Assembly: GCF_013149785.1 (NCBI RefSeq) | Contig: NZ_JABEZU010000001.1 | Location: forward strand, 868,001-932,000 | Direction of reading: 5' to 3' | DNA from: Isoptericola halotolerans | Lineage (GTDB): Bacteria; Actinomycetota; Actinomycetes; Actinomycetales; Cellulomonadaceae | Length of the DNA: 64,000 nucleotides | Shown here: piece by piece, positions 24,689-33,735 of the stretch | Position numbering within the stretch: the stretch's first letter is position 1 | How the letters are laid out: each line of letters begins with the position of its first letter | Program-made: the position numbers and the translations under genes | The notes under the pieces: generated by a model | Told to the model about the DNA's origin: nothing | The model's database searches: none | What the model saw: the letters and a program-made list of their open reading frames with translations, nothing else

Positions 24689-25791
24689 GCGGGGCGCTCC
24701 TCGAGCTCGGGTGCGGGCGGTGACGCGGCGCTGTCCCTCCGCCGTCGTCGGCGGACGAGCGAGGCGAGCCCGCCGGGCAGGAAGGCGATGACGACGATGA
24801 ACAGAGCGCCCTGGAAGTAGATCCAGCCGGAGGGGAACTGCTCCGAGATGGAGGTCTGGGCCCAGCTCACGGCGATGGAGCCGAGCACGGGCCCCAGCAG
24901 GGTCGCCCGCCCGCCGATCGCCACGCCGACGAGGAAGCCGATCGAGGGGACGACGCCGACGTCGGCGGGCGAGATGATGCCGACGATCGGCACGAACAGG
25001 GCACCGCCCACGGCCGCCATCACGGCGGCGACGACGTAGGCGACGGTCTTGACCGCGGCCGGGTTGTAGCCGAGGAACCGGACGCGGTCCTCGGCGTCGC
25101 GCACCGCCACGAGGAGCTCGCCGAAGCGCGAGACCATGAGCTGGCGTGCCACCAGCACCATGAGCAGCAGCACCCCGGCCGCGATGAGGTAGAGCATCCG
25201 CTGGTTGACGGGGTCGGTGAGGTCGTAGCCGAAGAACGCGCGGAACCCGTTGAGGCCGTTGGTCCCGCCGGTGGTCTGCTGCTGACCGATCAGCAGGATG
25301 GCGAACGCGGCGGCCAACGCCTGGGAGAGGATCGCGAAGTAGGCGCCGCGCACCCGGCGGGTGAACACCGCCCAGCCCAGCAGTCCCGCCAGCGCGGCAG
25401 GGACGAGCACGATGAGCAGCACCGTGGCAGCGGGGGAGCGCATCGGCTCCCACCACCAGGGCACCTCACCGGTGCCGTACAGGCTCATGAAGTCCGGCAC
25501 CCCGCCGGGGCCGGCGTCGGCCAGCTTGAGGTGCATGGCCATGAGGTAGGCGCCCAGGCCGAAGTAGACCCCCTGGCCCAGGGTGAGCAGGCCGCCGCGA
25601 CCCCACGCGAGACCGATACCGACGGCCACCATCGCCAGGCACAGGAACTTGGCGAGCAGGCTGAGCCGGAACGGGCTGAGCAGGACGGGTGCCACCGCGA
25701 AGAGCAGGACGGCTGCGAGCGCGAAGCCGGCCAGGGCCCGGGTGCGTCCCGGCGCCAGGAGGGTGTGCAGTCGGTCGGTCATGCCGGTCAT
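24685..25791 (-). CDS. urtC: Urea ABC transporter permease UrtC
   Basis: A 368-residue LivM-type permease with about nine or ten helices. It contains GLLTLGQGVYFGLGAYLMAM, QQQTTGGTNGLNGF and the cytoplasmic loop GYNPAAVKTVAYVVAA, all typical of UrtC. ATG 25791 overlaps the urtB stop (ATGA); a second ATG at 25782 is possible. The Arg-rich C-terminal end is cytosolic. Confidence 0.91.
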   Translation of the reverse strand: MTGMTDRLHTLLAPGRTRALAGFALAAVLLFAVAPVLLSPFRLSLLAKFLCLAMVAVGIGLAWGRGGLLTLGQGVYFGLGAYLMAMHLKLADAGPGGVPDFMSLYGTGEVPWWWEPMRSPAATVLLIVLVPAALAGLLGWAVFTRRVRGAYFAILSQALAAAFAILLIGQQQTTGGTNGLNGFRAFFGYDLTDPVNQRMLYLIAAGVLLLMVLVARQLMVSRFGELLVAVRDAEDRVRFLGYNPAAVKTVAYVVAAVMAAVGGALFVPIVGIISPADVGVVPSIGFLVGVAIGGRATLLGPVLGSIAVSWAQTSISEQFPSGWIYFQGALFIVVIAFLPGGLASLVRRRRRRDSAASPPAPELEERPA

Positions 25792-26672
25792 ACCAGGCTC
25801 CTCGTCCGCACGGTGACCAGCCCCTGGGGGCGCACCTGCAGGAAGGCGACGATCACGACGAAGACCAGCACCTTGGCGACCGACGCCGTCGTGGAGTACT
25901 CGAAGAAGGCTTGCATCAGCCCGAGCGCGGTCGCGGCGATCACCGTGCCCTTGATCTGCCCGATGCCTCCCGCCACGACCACCAGGAAGGCGTCGACGAT
26001 GTAGCTGGTCCCCAGCGTCGGGCCGATCGAGCCGAGCAGGGTGAGGGCGACCCCGGCGATGCCGGCGAGACCGGAGCCGATGAAGAACGTCAGCCGGTCG
26101 GTGCCGCGCGAGGAGACGCCGGACGTCTCGGCCAGGTCGCGGTTCTGCACGACGGCGCGGATGCGCCGGCCGAGCGGTGTGGCCTTGAGCGCGATCGACA
26201 GCGTGGCGACGCAGACGATCGCGACGGTCAGGATGAACAGGCGCGTCTTGGGGAGCGTGACGTCGCCGATCGTGACCGCGCCGGAGAGCCACTCCGGCGC
26301 GGTCACGTCGACGTTCGGCGCACCGAAGACGTCCCGGGCGACCTGCTGCAGGACCAGGGCGACTCCCCAGGTGACCAGCAAGGTGTCCAACGGTCGGTGG
26401 TACATGCGATGGATGAGGGTCGCCTCGAGCAGGAGCCCGAGGAGGCCGCCGACCACGAAGCCGAGCGGCAGGGCGACCAGCAGGCTGATCCCCGCGCTCC
26501 CGATGACGCCCTGGACCACGAAGGCCGTGTAGGCGCCGGCCATCATGAACTCTCCGTGGGCCATGTTGATGACTCCCATCTGGCCGAACGTCAGCGCGAG
26601 GCCGAGTGCGGCGAGCAGGAGCACCGAGCCGAGGCTCAGTCCCGCGAAGAGCTGGGAGAGGAGGATGTCCAT
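25788..26672 (-). CDS. urtB: Urea ABC transporter permease UrtB
   Basis: A 294-residue LivH-type permease with about eight helices. The blocks ALGLALTFGQMGVINMAHGE, TLLVTWGVALVLQQ and the loop AVVQNRDLAETSGV are characteristic of UrtB. It pairs with UrtC in the membrane. A 45-bp gap separates it from urtA, containing no strong hairpin. Confidence 0.92.
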   Translation of the reverse strand: MDILLSQLFAGLSLGSVLLLAALGLALTFGQMGVINMAHGEFMMAGAYTAFVVQGVIGSAGISLLVALPLGFVVGGLLGLLLEATLIHRMYHRPLDTLLVTWGVALVLQQVARDVFGAPNVDVTAPEWLSGAVTIGDVTLPKTRLFILTVAIVCVATLSIALKATPLGRRIRAVVQNRDLAETSGVSSRGTDRLTFFIGSGLAGIAGVALTLLGSIGPTLGTSYIVDAFLVVVAGGIGQIKGTVIAATALGLMQAFFEYSTTASVAKVLVFVVIVAFLQVRPQGLVTVRTRSLV

Positions 26673-26717
26673 CGTCAGTGTCCGATCGTCGGGTGCGTCG
26701 GGTCGGTGGGGTTCACG

Positions 26718-27986
26718 TCAGGACAGACCCTCGGCCCAGTCGTAGCCCTCGAGGAACGGGTCGGGCTCGATCGGGCCGTCCGAGCTCCACTCGGTGTAGA
26801 TCAGGCCGTCGTCGCCGATCCGGCCGATGAGCGCGGTCTTGGCGATGTGGTGGTTGTCGCCGTTCACCGTGACGGTGCCCTCGGGGGCGTCGAACGAGAC
26901 GCCGTCGGCGGCCTCCTGGACGTCCGCGACGTCGAAGGACTCGGCCTTCTCGACCATGCCCTTCCACAGGTAGAGGGAGTCGTAGGCGGCTTCCATCGGG
27001 TCGGAGGTGACGCGGTCCGCGCCGTACTCGGCCTGGAAGGCCTCGACGAAGGCGGCGTTCTCCGGGGTGTCGACGGTCTGGTAGTAGTTCCAGGCGGTGA
27101 GCTGCCCCTCGACGTTCTCGACGCCGATGCCGCCGATCTCCTCCTCGGCGATGGACACGGAGAGCACGGGCATGTCGTCCGGTCCGAGGCCCGCGTTCGA
27201 GTACTCCTTGAAGAACGCCACGTTGGAGTCGCCGTTCAGCGTGTTGAACACCGCGTCGGCGTCGGCCGACCTCACCTTGTTGACGATCGTGGAGAAGTCG
27301 GTGTGGCCGAGCGGTGCGTACTCCTCGCCGAGGACCTCGATGCCGTGCGCCTCGGCGTAGGCGTTGATGATCTTGTTCGCGGTGCGGGGGAACACGTAGT
27401 CCGAGCCGACGAGGAACAGCGACTCGACGCCCTGCTCGGCGAGGTAGTCGAGACCCGGCACGATCTGCTGGTTGGTCGTGGCACCGGTGTAGAAGATGTT
27501 CGGCGAGGACTCCAGGCCCTCGTACTGCACGGGGTAGAACAGCAGGGAGTCCTGGGACTCGAAGACGGGCAGCATCGCCTTGCGCGAGGCCGAGGTCCAG
27601 CCACCGAAGACCGCCGCGACGCAGTCGCTCGTGATGAGCTTGGTGGCCTTCTCGGCGAAGACGGTGGGTTCGGACTGGCCGTCCTCGGTGACGATCTCGA
27701 GCTCCTTGCCGAGGACGCCGCCGTCGGCGTTGATCTCCGAGGCGGCGAGCTGCAGGGAGTCGTGGACGGTCTGCTCGGAGATCGCCATCGTGCCCGACAG
27801 CGAGTTGAGGAAGCCGATCTTGACGGTGTCGCCCGAGGTGTCGACGCAGCCGGCGCCGGTCGCCTCGGAGGGCTCGCCGCCCGCTGTGTCGACCTGGGCT
27901 CCGCAGGCGGTCAGCGCGCCGGCGGCGAGTGCTGCGATGGAGAGGGCGCCGAGACTTCTCGTGCCGGCGTGTGTCCGTGGACGCAT
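26718..27986 (-). CDS. urtA: Urea ABC transporter substrate-binding lipoprotein UrtA
   Basis: A 422-residue binding lipoprotein with lipobox LTAC (Cys28). The mature part has [55 protein letters not shown] and [17 protein letters not shown], which are near-diagnostic of UrtA. It captures urea outside the cell for UrtBC/UrtDE. The frame opens 12 codons earlier, but ATG 27986 has a GGAG ribosome binding site and keeps the signal peptide intact. It is the first gene of the urtABCDE-ureABCFGD run, with a perfect palindrome 36-56 bases upstream. Confidence 0.94.
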   Translation of the reverse strand: MRPRTHAGTRSLGALSIAALAAGALTACGAQVDTAGGEPSEATGAGCVDTSGDTVKIGFLNSLSGTMAISEQTVHDSLQLAASEINADGGVLGKELEIVTEDGQSEPTVFAEKATKLITSDCVAAVFGGWTSASRKAMLPVFESQDSLLFYPVQYEGLESSPNIFYTGATTNQQIVPGLDYLAEQGVESLFLVGSDYVFPRTANKIINAYAEAHGIEVLGEEYAPLGHTDFSTIVNKVRSADADAVFNTLNGDSNVAFFKEYSNAGLGPDDMPVLSVSIAEEEIGGIGVENVEGQLTAWNYYQTVDTPENAAFVEAFQAEYGADRVTSDPMEAAYDSLYLWKGMVEKAESFDVADVQEAADGVSFDAPEGTVTVNGDNHHIAKTALIGRIGDDGLIYTEWSSDGPIEPDPFLEGYDWAEGLS

Positions 27987-28022
27987 GGCGTGCTCCGTTC
28001 GTGGCGGGCCCGGGAAGGCCAT

Positions 28023-28042
28023 TTAGGTTCAGATGAACCTAA
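28023..28042. promoter_or_regulatory. Perfect palindromic operator upstream of urtA
   Basis: Arms TTAGGTTC (28023-28030) and GAACCTAA (28035-28042) are perfect reverse complements around AGAT. It lies 36 nt before the urtA start. The 7-bp half-sites TTAGGTT/AACCTAA equal those of DtxR/IdeR boxes, but the spacing is 6 instead of 5. The true regulator is unknown. It stands out in composition from the GC-rich surroundings. Confidence 0.6.
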
Positions 28043-28137
28043 GTACGCCGAGGTGTCCGATCTGTCAGCCCCACGTAACTTTCGTGTTTCCGGTCGCGGT
28101 GGCCGGCCGTGCTCGCGACGGTGCGATCATGGTGGCC

Positions 28138-29196
28138 ATGACTGACCAGACCGGTGGCGAGCCCCTGGTGCTCGGGATCGAGACCTCCTGCGACGAGACC
28201 GGCGTCGCGCTCGTGCGCGGCGACACGCTGCTCTTCGACGCGGTGGCGAGCTCCATGGACGAGCACGCCCGGTACGGCGGGATCATCCCCGAGGTCGCCA
28301 GCCGCGCCCACCTCGAGGCCATGGTGCCGACGATCCGCCGGGCGCTGGGCGAGGCCGACGTCGACCTGTCGCAGGTCGACGCGATCGCCGTCACCGCGGG
28401 ACCGGGCCTGGTCGGCCCCCTGACCATCGGCGCCAGCGCCGCCAAGGCGTTGTCGATCGGGCTGAACCGGCCGCTCTACGGCGTCAACCACGTCATCGGC
28501 CACGCGGCGGTCAACCAGCTCGTCGACGGGCCGTTCACCGGTCGGTCGATGGCCCTGGTCGTCTCCGGCGGCCACAGCTCGCTGCTGCTCGTCGACGACA
28601 TCGCCACCGGCGTCACCGAGCTGGGCTCGACCCTCGACGACGCCGCGGGGGAGGCGTTCGACAAGGTGGGGCGTCTGCTCGGCCTGCCGTACCCGGGCGG
28701 CCCGCACATCGACCGGCTCGCCCGCGAGGGCGACCCCGAGGCGATCCGGTTCCCGCGCGGCCTGACCGCCCGCAAGGACCAGGCGGAGCACGCCTACGAC
28801 TTCAGCTTCTCCGGTCTCAAGACGGCGGTGGCCCGGTGGGTCGAGACCTGCCAGGACGCGGGGCGCGACGTGCCCGTGGCCGACGTCGCGGCCTCCTTCG
28901 CGGCCGCCGTCGTCGACGTGCTCACCGCCAAGACCATCGCCGCCTGCCGGGCGCACGACGTCGACACCCTGGTCATCGGTGGCGGCTTCTCCGCCAACAG
29001 CCAGCTGCGGGACCTGGCGGCCGAGCGGTGCGCCGCCGCCGGCATCGACCTGCGCATCCCCCCGATCCGCTACTGCACGGACAACGGGGCGATGATCGCC
29101 GCGCTCGGGTCCGCCGTCGTGCGGGCCGGTGTCGCGCCGTCGGACCTGGACATCGGGGTGGACTCCTCCATGCCCCTGACCTCGATCACCGTCTGA
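28138..29196 (+). CDS. tsaD: tRNA N6-adenosine threonylcarbamoyltransferase TsaD
   Basis: A 352-residue ASKHA enzyme transferring threonylcarbamoyl to A37 of tRNA. It has [13 protein letters not shown], the metal-binding pair in [47 protein letters not shown] and [14 protein letters not shown]. In M. tuberculosis tsaD follows rimI directly; here about 16 kb of nitrogen and metal genes lie between. A weak GATCAT -10-like box 7 nt before the ATG suggests it has its own promoter. It is followed by an unrelated SRPBCC gene. Confidence 0.96.
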   Translation: MTDQTGGEPLVLGIETSCDETGVALVRGDTLLFDAVASSMDEHARYGGIIPEVASRAHLEAMVPTIRRALGEADVDLSQVDAIAVTAGPGLVGPLTIGASAAKALSIGLNRPLYGVNHVIGHAAVNQLVDGPFTGRSMALVVSGGHSSLLLVDDIATGVTELGSTLDDAAGEAFDKVGRLLGLPYPGGPHIDRLAREGDPEAIRFPRGLTARKDQAEHAYDFSFSGLKTAVARWVETCQDAGRDVPVADVAASFAAAVVDVLTAKTIAACRAHDVDTLVIGGGFSANSQLRDLAAERCAAAGIDLRIPPIRYCTDNGAMIAALGSAVVRAGVAPSDLDIGVDSSMPLTSITV

Positions 29197-29200
29197 GCGC

Positions 29201-29800
29201 ATGGCCGCGCTGTACGTGGAGGTCGTCGTCCGCACGACGATGGACCGGCTCTGGGCGCTGACCCAGGACCCTGCCGAGCACGTGCGCTGGGACCTGCGGT
29301 TCAGCCGGATCGTGCCGACCGGGGAAATGTCCGGCGGAGGTGCCCGCTTCCGGTACGAGCGGGCGATCGGTCCCCGCACGATCCGCGGCACCGGTACCTC
29401 CCTGGGCGAACGGCACCGCCGCGACGGCACGCGCACCTCCGCGCTGCGGTTCGACACCGACGACCGCCTCTCCCCGCTGCGGGACGGGCGCGGCTACTGG
29501 CGCTACACCCCGGTCGACGGCGGCGTCCGCTTCGTGACCGGCTACGACTACACCCCGGGGTTCGGCCGTGCGGCCGACCGGCTGCTGCGCCCGGTGGTGC
29601 TGTGGATGACGGCGTGGAGCTTCGACCGGCTGCGTGTCTGGGCCGAGACCGGCACCCCGCCCGAGCGATGGCCGCTCGCCTCCGTGCTGGCGTTCTGGCG
29701 CCGGGACCGCCCCCGGGCGTCGCGCTGCGTGACCCGGCGCCCGGGCCGCGACCCGATGCGCGACGCCCCGGACTCGCTCGGCTCGCTGGAGGCCCCATGA
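29201..29800 (+). CDS. SRPBCC-superfamily protein
   Basis: A 199-residue protein with a START/Bet v 1-like pattern. It has a first strand VEVVVRTTMDRLWALTQDP, then HVRWDLRFSRI, and a long C-terminal helix with WMTAWSFDRLRVWAE. Such proteins bind hydrophobic ligands or act as polyketide cyclases; no function can be assigned. It begins 4 bases after tsaD and its stop overlaps the next gene's ATG (ATGA), so the pair is likely one unit. Confidence 0.65.
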   Translation: MAALYVEVVVRTTMDRLWALTQDPAEHVRWDLRFSRIVPTGEMSGGGARFRYERAIGPRTIRGTGTSLGERHRRDGTRTSALRFDTDDRLSPLRDGRGYWRYTPVDGGVRFVTGYDYTPGFGRAADRLLRPVVLWMTAWSFDRLRVWAETGTPPERWPLASVLAFWRRDRPRASRCVTRRPGRDPMRDAPDSLGSLEAP

Positions 29801-30501
29801 CCGACGTCCCGCGCGAGAGCGGAGAGAGCATCTTCCGGCGGGCGCTGGGAGCCGACTTCGACCGGCTGCACCCTCAGCTCCAGCGTCGCTTCGGGGTGTC
29901 GACCGACGACGGGTACGCCTGCGTGGGCCGGGGGACCATGCGCCGGATCCGCCGCGGTCCGTGGTGGACGGTGCCGTTCCTGCAGATCGGGCGGCTGCGC
30001 AACATCCTCGTCGCCGACGTGGGTCAGGACGTGCCCTTCACCGTCGAGAACTACCCCTACCGGGACCCGCTGGGCCGCGAGACGGTGACGTTCGTCCGGG
30101 AGTACCGCGTCCCGGGGCGGCGTCGTCCGAGCCGCTTCGACGCGACGATGGTCCTGGACGCGGGCCGCGGCACGATCGTCGACTACCTGGGCACGCACCA
30201 GCACCTCGCCGTCGACCTGGACCTGCAGGTCGAGCCCGACGGGTCGCTGCTCCTGCGGTCCGGCAACCAGCGGTTCTACGAAGGGCTGCTCGGCTTCCGC
30301 TTCCCGATGCTGCTCTCCGGGAGAGCGACGCTGCGCGAGCGCTACGACGACGAGGCCCAGGTGTTCCGCATCGACCTCGAGGTGCGGAACCGGCTTTTCG
30401 GGTTCCTCTTCGGCTACGACGGACAGTTCACCTGCGACTACCCCGCGGCGACGACGGCGCCCGAGCGGCTGCTGCCCGTGCGGCACGAGCGCCGGTTCTG
30501 A
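29797..30501 (+). CDS. DUF4166-type protein
   Basis: A 234-residue protein with the DUF4166 pattern: IFRRALGADFDRLHPQLQRRF at the N-terminus, GRGTMRRIRRG, and FVREYRVPG in the middle. In other bacteria this domain is found fused or next to membrane or epimerase-like proteins; no activity is known to me. It is translationally coupled to the SRPBCC gene and convergent with the carboxylate-amine ligase gene 22 bp away. Confidence 0.65.
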   Translation: MTDVPRESGESIFRRALGADFDRLHPQLQRRFGVSTDDGYACVGRGTMRRIRRGPWWTVPFLQIGRLRNILVADVGQDVPFTVENYPYRDPLGRETVTFVREYRVPGRRRPSRFDATMVLDAGRGTIVDYLGTHQHLAVDLDLQVEPDGSLLLRSGNQRFYEGLLGFRFPMLLSGRATLRERYDDEAQVFRIDLEVRNRLFGFLFGYDGQFTCDYPAATTAPERLLPVRHERRF

Positions 30502-30523
30502 GGCGGGGACGCGGGACGACGGC

Positions 30524-31672
30524 TCAGAGCACTGGCAGGGGCCGGCCCGCCCGCAGCTCGGCCACGAGGGCTCGCACCACCGCCTCGAGGCCGGGCTGGC
30601 CCCCGCCGTGCGCCGCGGCCACCGCGCGCTGGCGCTGGTAGGACGCGCCGGCGCGGACGATCTCATGGATCCCGGCCAGCTCGTCGGTGCAGCCGAGGCG
30701 CTCGGCCACGGGGGCGAGCTCGTCGAGGAGCCGGGGCAGCGCGTCGGTGATCAGCTCCTCGTTGCCCGCGGCGTCGAGGATGATGATGGCGTCCATGCCG
30801 TAGCGGGCTGCCCGCCACTTGTTCTCGTGGACGAACCAGCGCGGCATGGTGGGCAGCTCGCGTCCCTCGTCGAGCAGCGTGGAGAAGTGCTCCACGAGGC
30901 AGTGCACGAGCGCTCCCAGCGCCGCCAGCTCCAGCACGTTGGAGGTGCCGTCGCAGATCCGGACCTCCACGGTGCCGAAGTGCGGGGCCGGGCGGACGTC
31001 CCAGCGCACCTCGGTGAAGTCGTCGATGACGCCGGTCCTGAGCATGTCGTCCGTGTACTGCTCGAGCTGGCTCCACTCGGAGAACTGGTAGGGCAGCCCG
31101 GCGGTCGGCAGCTGCTGGAAGATCAGCGCGCGCATCGACGCGTACCCGGTGTCGTCGGCGCCCCAGTAGGGCGACGATGCCGAGAGGGCCTGCAGGTGGG
31201 CCACGTACACGAGCAGGGAACGCACGATGGGCAGCACCTTGGCCCGGTCCTCGATCCCGACGTGCACGTGCACGCCGTAGACGACCTGCTGACGGCCCCA
31301 CACCTGGGTGCGGTCGACGACGGTGGCGTACCGCTGCTTGTCGGTGACCTGCTGCTGGGACCAGTGCGCGAACGGGTGGGTGCCCGCGCCCATGATCTCG
31401 GCGCGCATCGGGGTGATGACGTCCTGGATGACCGCGATCCCGGCCTCGAGGTCGGTGATGGCCTGGCCGACGGTGCCGCACACGTCGGAGACGACCTCCA
31501 GGGTGTTGCGGAGGAACTCGGGCTTGACGTGGCGTGCCCGGGCGTCGGGGCCGAGCGCCTCCATCACGGCGGGCGCGACCTGCCGCAGGTTTCCCGAGTC
31601 GGCGTCCACGAGCGCCAGCTCCCACTCGAGTCCGACGCTCGAGCGACGGGACGGCGCGAAGTCCAAGGTCAT
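30524..31672 (-). CDS. YbdK-type carboxylate-amine ligase (glutamate-cysteine ligase 2 family)
   Basis: A 382-residue ATP-grasp-like GCS2 family protein. It has SVGLEWELALVD (ATP/Mg site), PEFLRNTLEVVSDVC, GAGTHPFAHW, YGVHVHVGI and HFGTVEVRICDGTSN, matching the YbdK family. Family members have weak glutamate-cysteine ligase activity in vitro and an unknown true role. It could ligate an amino acid in low-molecular-weight thiol or antibiotic-like pathways. It lies downstream of a methyltransferase gene on the same strand with a 40-bp gap. Confidence 0.85.
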   Translation of the reverse strand: MTLDFAPSRRSSVGLEWELALVDADSGNLRQVAPAVMEALGPDARARHVKPEFLRNTLEVVSDVCGTVGQAITDLEAGIAVIQDVITPMRAEIMGAGTHPFAHWSQQQVTDKQRYATVVDRTQVWGRQQVVYGVHVHVGIEDRAKVLPIVRSLLVYVAHLQALSASSPYWGADDTGYASMRALIFQQLPTAGLPYQFSEWSQLEQYTDDMLRTGVIDDFTEVRWDVRPAPHFGTVEVRICDGTSNVLELAALGALVHCLVEHFSTLLDEGRELPTMPRWFVHENKWRAARYGMDAIIILDAAGNEELITDALPRLLDELAPVAERLGCTDELAGIHEIVRAGASYQRQRAVAAAHGGGQPGLEAVVRALVAELRAGRPLPVL

Positions 31673-31712
31673 GTGGTCATGCTTCCACGCCGCACGGGTG
31701 GCCGCCCGGACG

Positions 31713-32957
31713 CTAGCCGCGGTCGCCGAGCGGTTCGACGACGAGCACGTGCTGACGCCCGGCGATCCGGGTGAGCACGAGGGTGGCCGCGGCGTCCCCC
31801 TTGAGCGCGAGCTGCGACCGGAGCTGTTCCGGGGTGACTGCCGTGCCCCGCTTCTTGACCGTGAGCCGGCCGACGCCGCGCTCGCGCAGGTACGCCTTGA
31901 GCTTCTTCAGGTTGAAGGGCAGCACGTCCAGCACCCGGAAGCCCGTGGCGATCGGGGCGACGCCCGACGACGGCGCGGCGGCGGGGGCGTCCGTCGTCAC
32001 GTAGGCGATGGTGCGGTCCACGAGCCGTCCGCCGAGCTCGGCGGCGGCGTGCGCGACGAGCCCGGCACGCACCACGGCTCCGTCCGGCTCGTACAGGTAG
32101 CCGCCGACGGCGCCGACCTCGGGCACCAGCTCGGCGCCACCGGTGCCGTCCGTCTCGCGAGCCCGCAGGGTGCGCGACGCCGTGCCCTGCGCCGTCGTGC
32201 GCAGGACATGCGCCGACCGCCCCGGGCCGTCGGGAGCGAGCGGGCCGAACCACAGCCCGGCCTCGACGACGTCGCCGTCGACGGAGACCCACTGCACCTC
32301 GGCGTCGTCGGGCAGCCCGTGGTGGGGGATGCCGGGGCCGACCTTGATGCCGAGGGCGGGGACCTGGTCACGCAGCGCCCAGACCGCGTCGAGCGGGGGA
32401 GCGTAGGCGGACGGGTCGAAGATGCGCTTGCCGCCGCGGGTGCGACGGGCCGGGTCGGCGTAGACGCCGTCCACGCCCTCGGCGACCAGGTCGACGTCGA
32501 GCCCGTCGGTGTGCCGGACCTCGGCCTCGGGGAACGCCCGCAGGTTGACGGTCGCCATGGCGGCGGTCATCTCGTCGATGTCCGTGGCCAGCACGTCGAG
32601 GCCGACGCCGGCGAACGCGAGGGCGTCCGCCCCGACGCCGGAGGTGAGGTCGGCGACCTTGGTGACACCTGCCGCGAGGTAGCGGCGGGCGTGCAGCCCG
32701 GCGACGACGAGCCGGGTGGCCTGCTCGACGCCGTCGGAGGTGAAGAGCATGCCGTCGGCGAAGGAGCCGAGCTTGGTGCGGGCCTTGGCCCGCAGCCTGG
32801 ACTGGGTGAGCACGGCGGCGGCCAGGTCCGGGTCGACGCCCTCGGCACGGAGCCGGGTGGCCAGCACCATCGCCTGCGCCTCGTCGTACGGGGGGAGGGC
32901 GTTGAGCAGCGCCCAGCCCTCAGGGCTGAGCAGCTTGGTGAGGGAGGCCGGGTCCAT
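31713..32957 (-). CDS. Class I SAM-dependent methyltransferase with THUMP-like domain
   Basis: A 414-residue protein. The SAM-binding region is VADLTSGVGADALAFA (motif I, about 100-115) with LATDIDEMTAAMA and DGVYADPARR (motif IV-like DPAR). The C-terminal part VLDVLPFNLKKLKAYLRERG and RLTVKKRGTAVTPEQLR matches the THUMP-like domain found with such methyltransferases. An RNA substrate is likely but not proven. It ends at 31713 and begins at 32957, near the groES promoter region that runs the other way. Confidence 0.8.
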   Translation of the reverse strand: MDPASLTKLLSPEGWALLNALPPYDEAQAMVLATRLRAEGVDPDLAAAVLTQSRLRAKARTKLGSFADGMLFTSDGVEQATRLVVAGLHARRYLAAGVTKVADLTSGVGADALAFAGVGLDVLATDIDEMTAAMATVNLRAFPEAEVRHTDGLDVDLVAEGVDGVYADPARRTRGGKRIFDPSAYAPPLDAVWALRDQVPALGIKVGPGIPHHGLPDDAEVQWVSVDGDVVEAGLWFGPLAPDGPGRSAHVLRTTAQGTASRTLRARETDGTGGAELVPEVGAVGGYLYEPDGAVVRAGLVAHAAAELGGRLVDRTIAYVTTDAPAAAPSSGVAPIATGFRVLDVLPFNLKKLKAYLRERGVGRLTVKKRGTAVTPEQLRSQLALKGDAAATLVLTRIAGRQHVLVVEPLGDRG

Positions 32958-33012
32958 GGGGCCATCGTCTCAGGCGGCAGGCCGGGCGGGCGATGACGCC
33001 CTGGGAGGAATC

Positions 33013-33039
33013 CTGGCACTCGACTTGTCAGAGTGCTAA
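33013..33039 (+). promoter_or_regulatory. CIRCE element (HrcA operator) of groES
   Basis: The right half GAGTGCTAA (33031-33039) matches the CIRCE consensus exactly. The left half CTGGCACTC (33013-33021) matches TTAGCACTC at 7 of 9, with the standard 9-nt spacer. It overlaps the -35 hexamer, as expected for HrcA repression. Confidence 0.85.
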
Positions 33040-33053
33040 CGGCTGCCTAGATT
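33025..33053 (+). promoter_or_regulatory. groES promoter (-35 TTGTCA, -10 TAGATT)
   Basis: TTGTCA (33025-33030) and TAGATT (33048-33053) are spaced by 17 bp. A leader of roughly 90 nt follows before the groES ribosome binding site. Confidence 0.75.
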
Positions 33054-33150
33054 TGGTCCCAGCGCACGAGGCTGAGCCGGCACCCGCGACGACGGCCAGC
33101 GCCAGAGCGCGTCCCAGTCCAGCAAGTCATCGCGAACAAGGAGGTCCGAC

Positions 33151-33447
33151 GTGTCGGTCCCCATCAAGCCGCTCGAGGACCGGATCGTCGTCAAGGCCGT
33201 CGAGGCCGAGACCACGACCGCTTCCGGCCTGGTCATCCCGGACACCGCCAAGGAGAAGCCCCAGGAGGGCGAGGTCCTGGCGGTCGGCGACGGCCGGTTC
33301 GACGACCAGGGCAACCGTGTCCCGGTCGACGTGAAGGTCGGCGACAAGGTCATCTACAGCAAGTACGGCGGCACCGAGGTCAAGTACGCGGGCGAGGAGT
33401 ACCTGGTGCTCTCCGCGCGCGACATCCTCGCCGTCGTCGTCGGCTGA
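33151..33447 (+). CDS. groS: Co-chaperonin GroES (Hsp10)
   Basis: A 98-residue co-chaperonin. It has [16 protein letters not shown], the mobile loop [19 protein letters not shown], and [21 protein letters not shown]. It caps GroEL during folding. GTG 33151 is preceded by AAGGAGG. Unlike most bacteria, no groEL follows: a strong terminator comes 55 bases after the stop and the next gene is whiB on the other strand. The chaperonin gene must lie elsewhere in the genome. Confidence 0.97.
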   Translation: MSVPIKPLEDRIVVKAVEAETTTASGLVIPDTAKEKPQEGEVLAVGDGRFDDQGNRVPVDVKVGDKVIYSKYGGTEVKYAGEEYLVLSARDILAVVVG

Positions 33448-33502
33448 ACGAAGCCGGCAGACAGGCGCCGTGGGTCGATCACCGACCCTCGACGCTGACG
33501 AC

Positions 33503-33536
33503 CGAGGCCCCGCATCATCCGTGATGCGGGGCCTCG
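33503..33536 (+). terminator. groES intrinsic terminator
   Basis: Perfect 15-bp stem (33503-33517 and 33522-33536) with a 4-base loop TCCG. T-rich bases follow (TCGTGTGTT). It ends the monocistronic groES transcript. Confidence 0.88.
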
Positions 33537-33553
33537 TCGTGTGTTCAGAGGGT

Positions 33554-33735
33554 CTCAGCGGTGCCGTCGTCGGCCGAGCCTGCGGTTCCACGCCGGGCGG
33601 GCGCCTCGTCCCTCGACCCCCACCCGTCCCTGCACCTCCGGCTCAGCGGTGCCGTCGTCGGCCGAGCCTGCGGTTCCACGCCGGGCGGGCGCCTCGTCCC
33701 TCGACCCCCACCCGTCCCTGCACCTCCGGCTCAGC
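33554..33735. repeat. 88-bp tandem duplication between groES and whiB
   Basis: An 88-bp unit is present twice without change (33554-33641, 33642-33729). The first 6 bases of a third copy overlap the stop codon of the whiB-family gene. The unit length is not a multiple of three, and the short frames crossing it are unlikely to code. The unit ends with the sequence just before the whiB stop, so it looks like duplication of the whiB 3' end or terminator region. Confidence 0.9.

Noticed and set aside
28023-28042. A true DtxR/IdeR iron box
   Set aside because: Half-sites match, but the spacer is 6 instead of 5 and the operon is for urea. It is kept as an operator of unknown protein.
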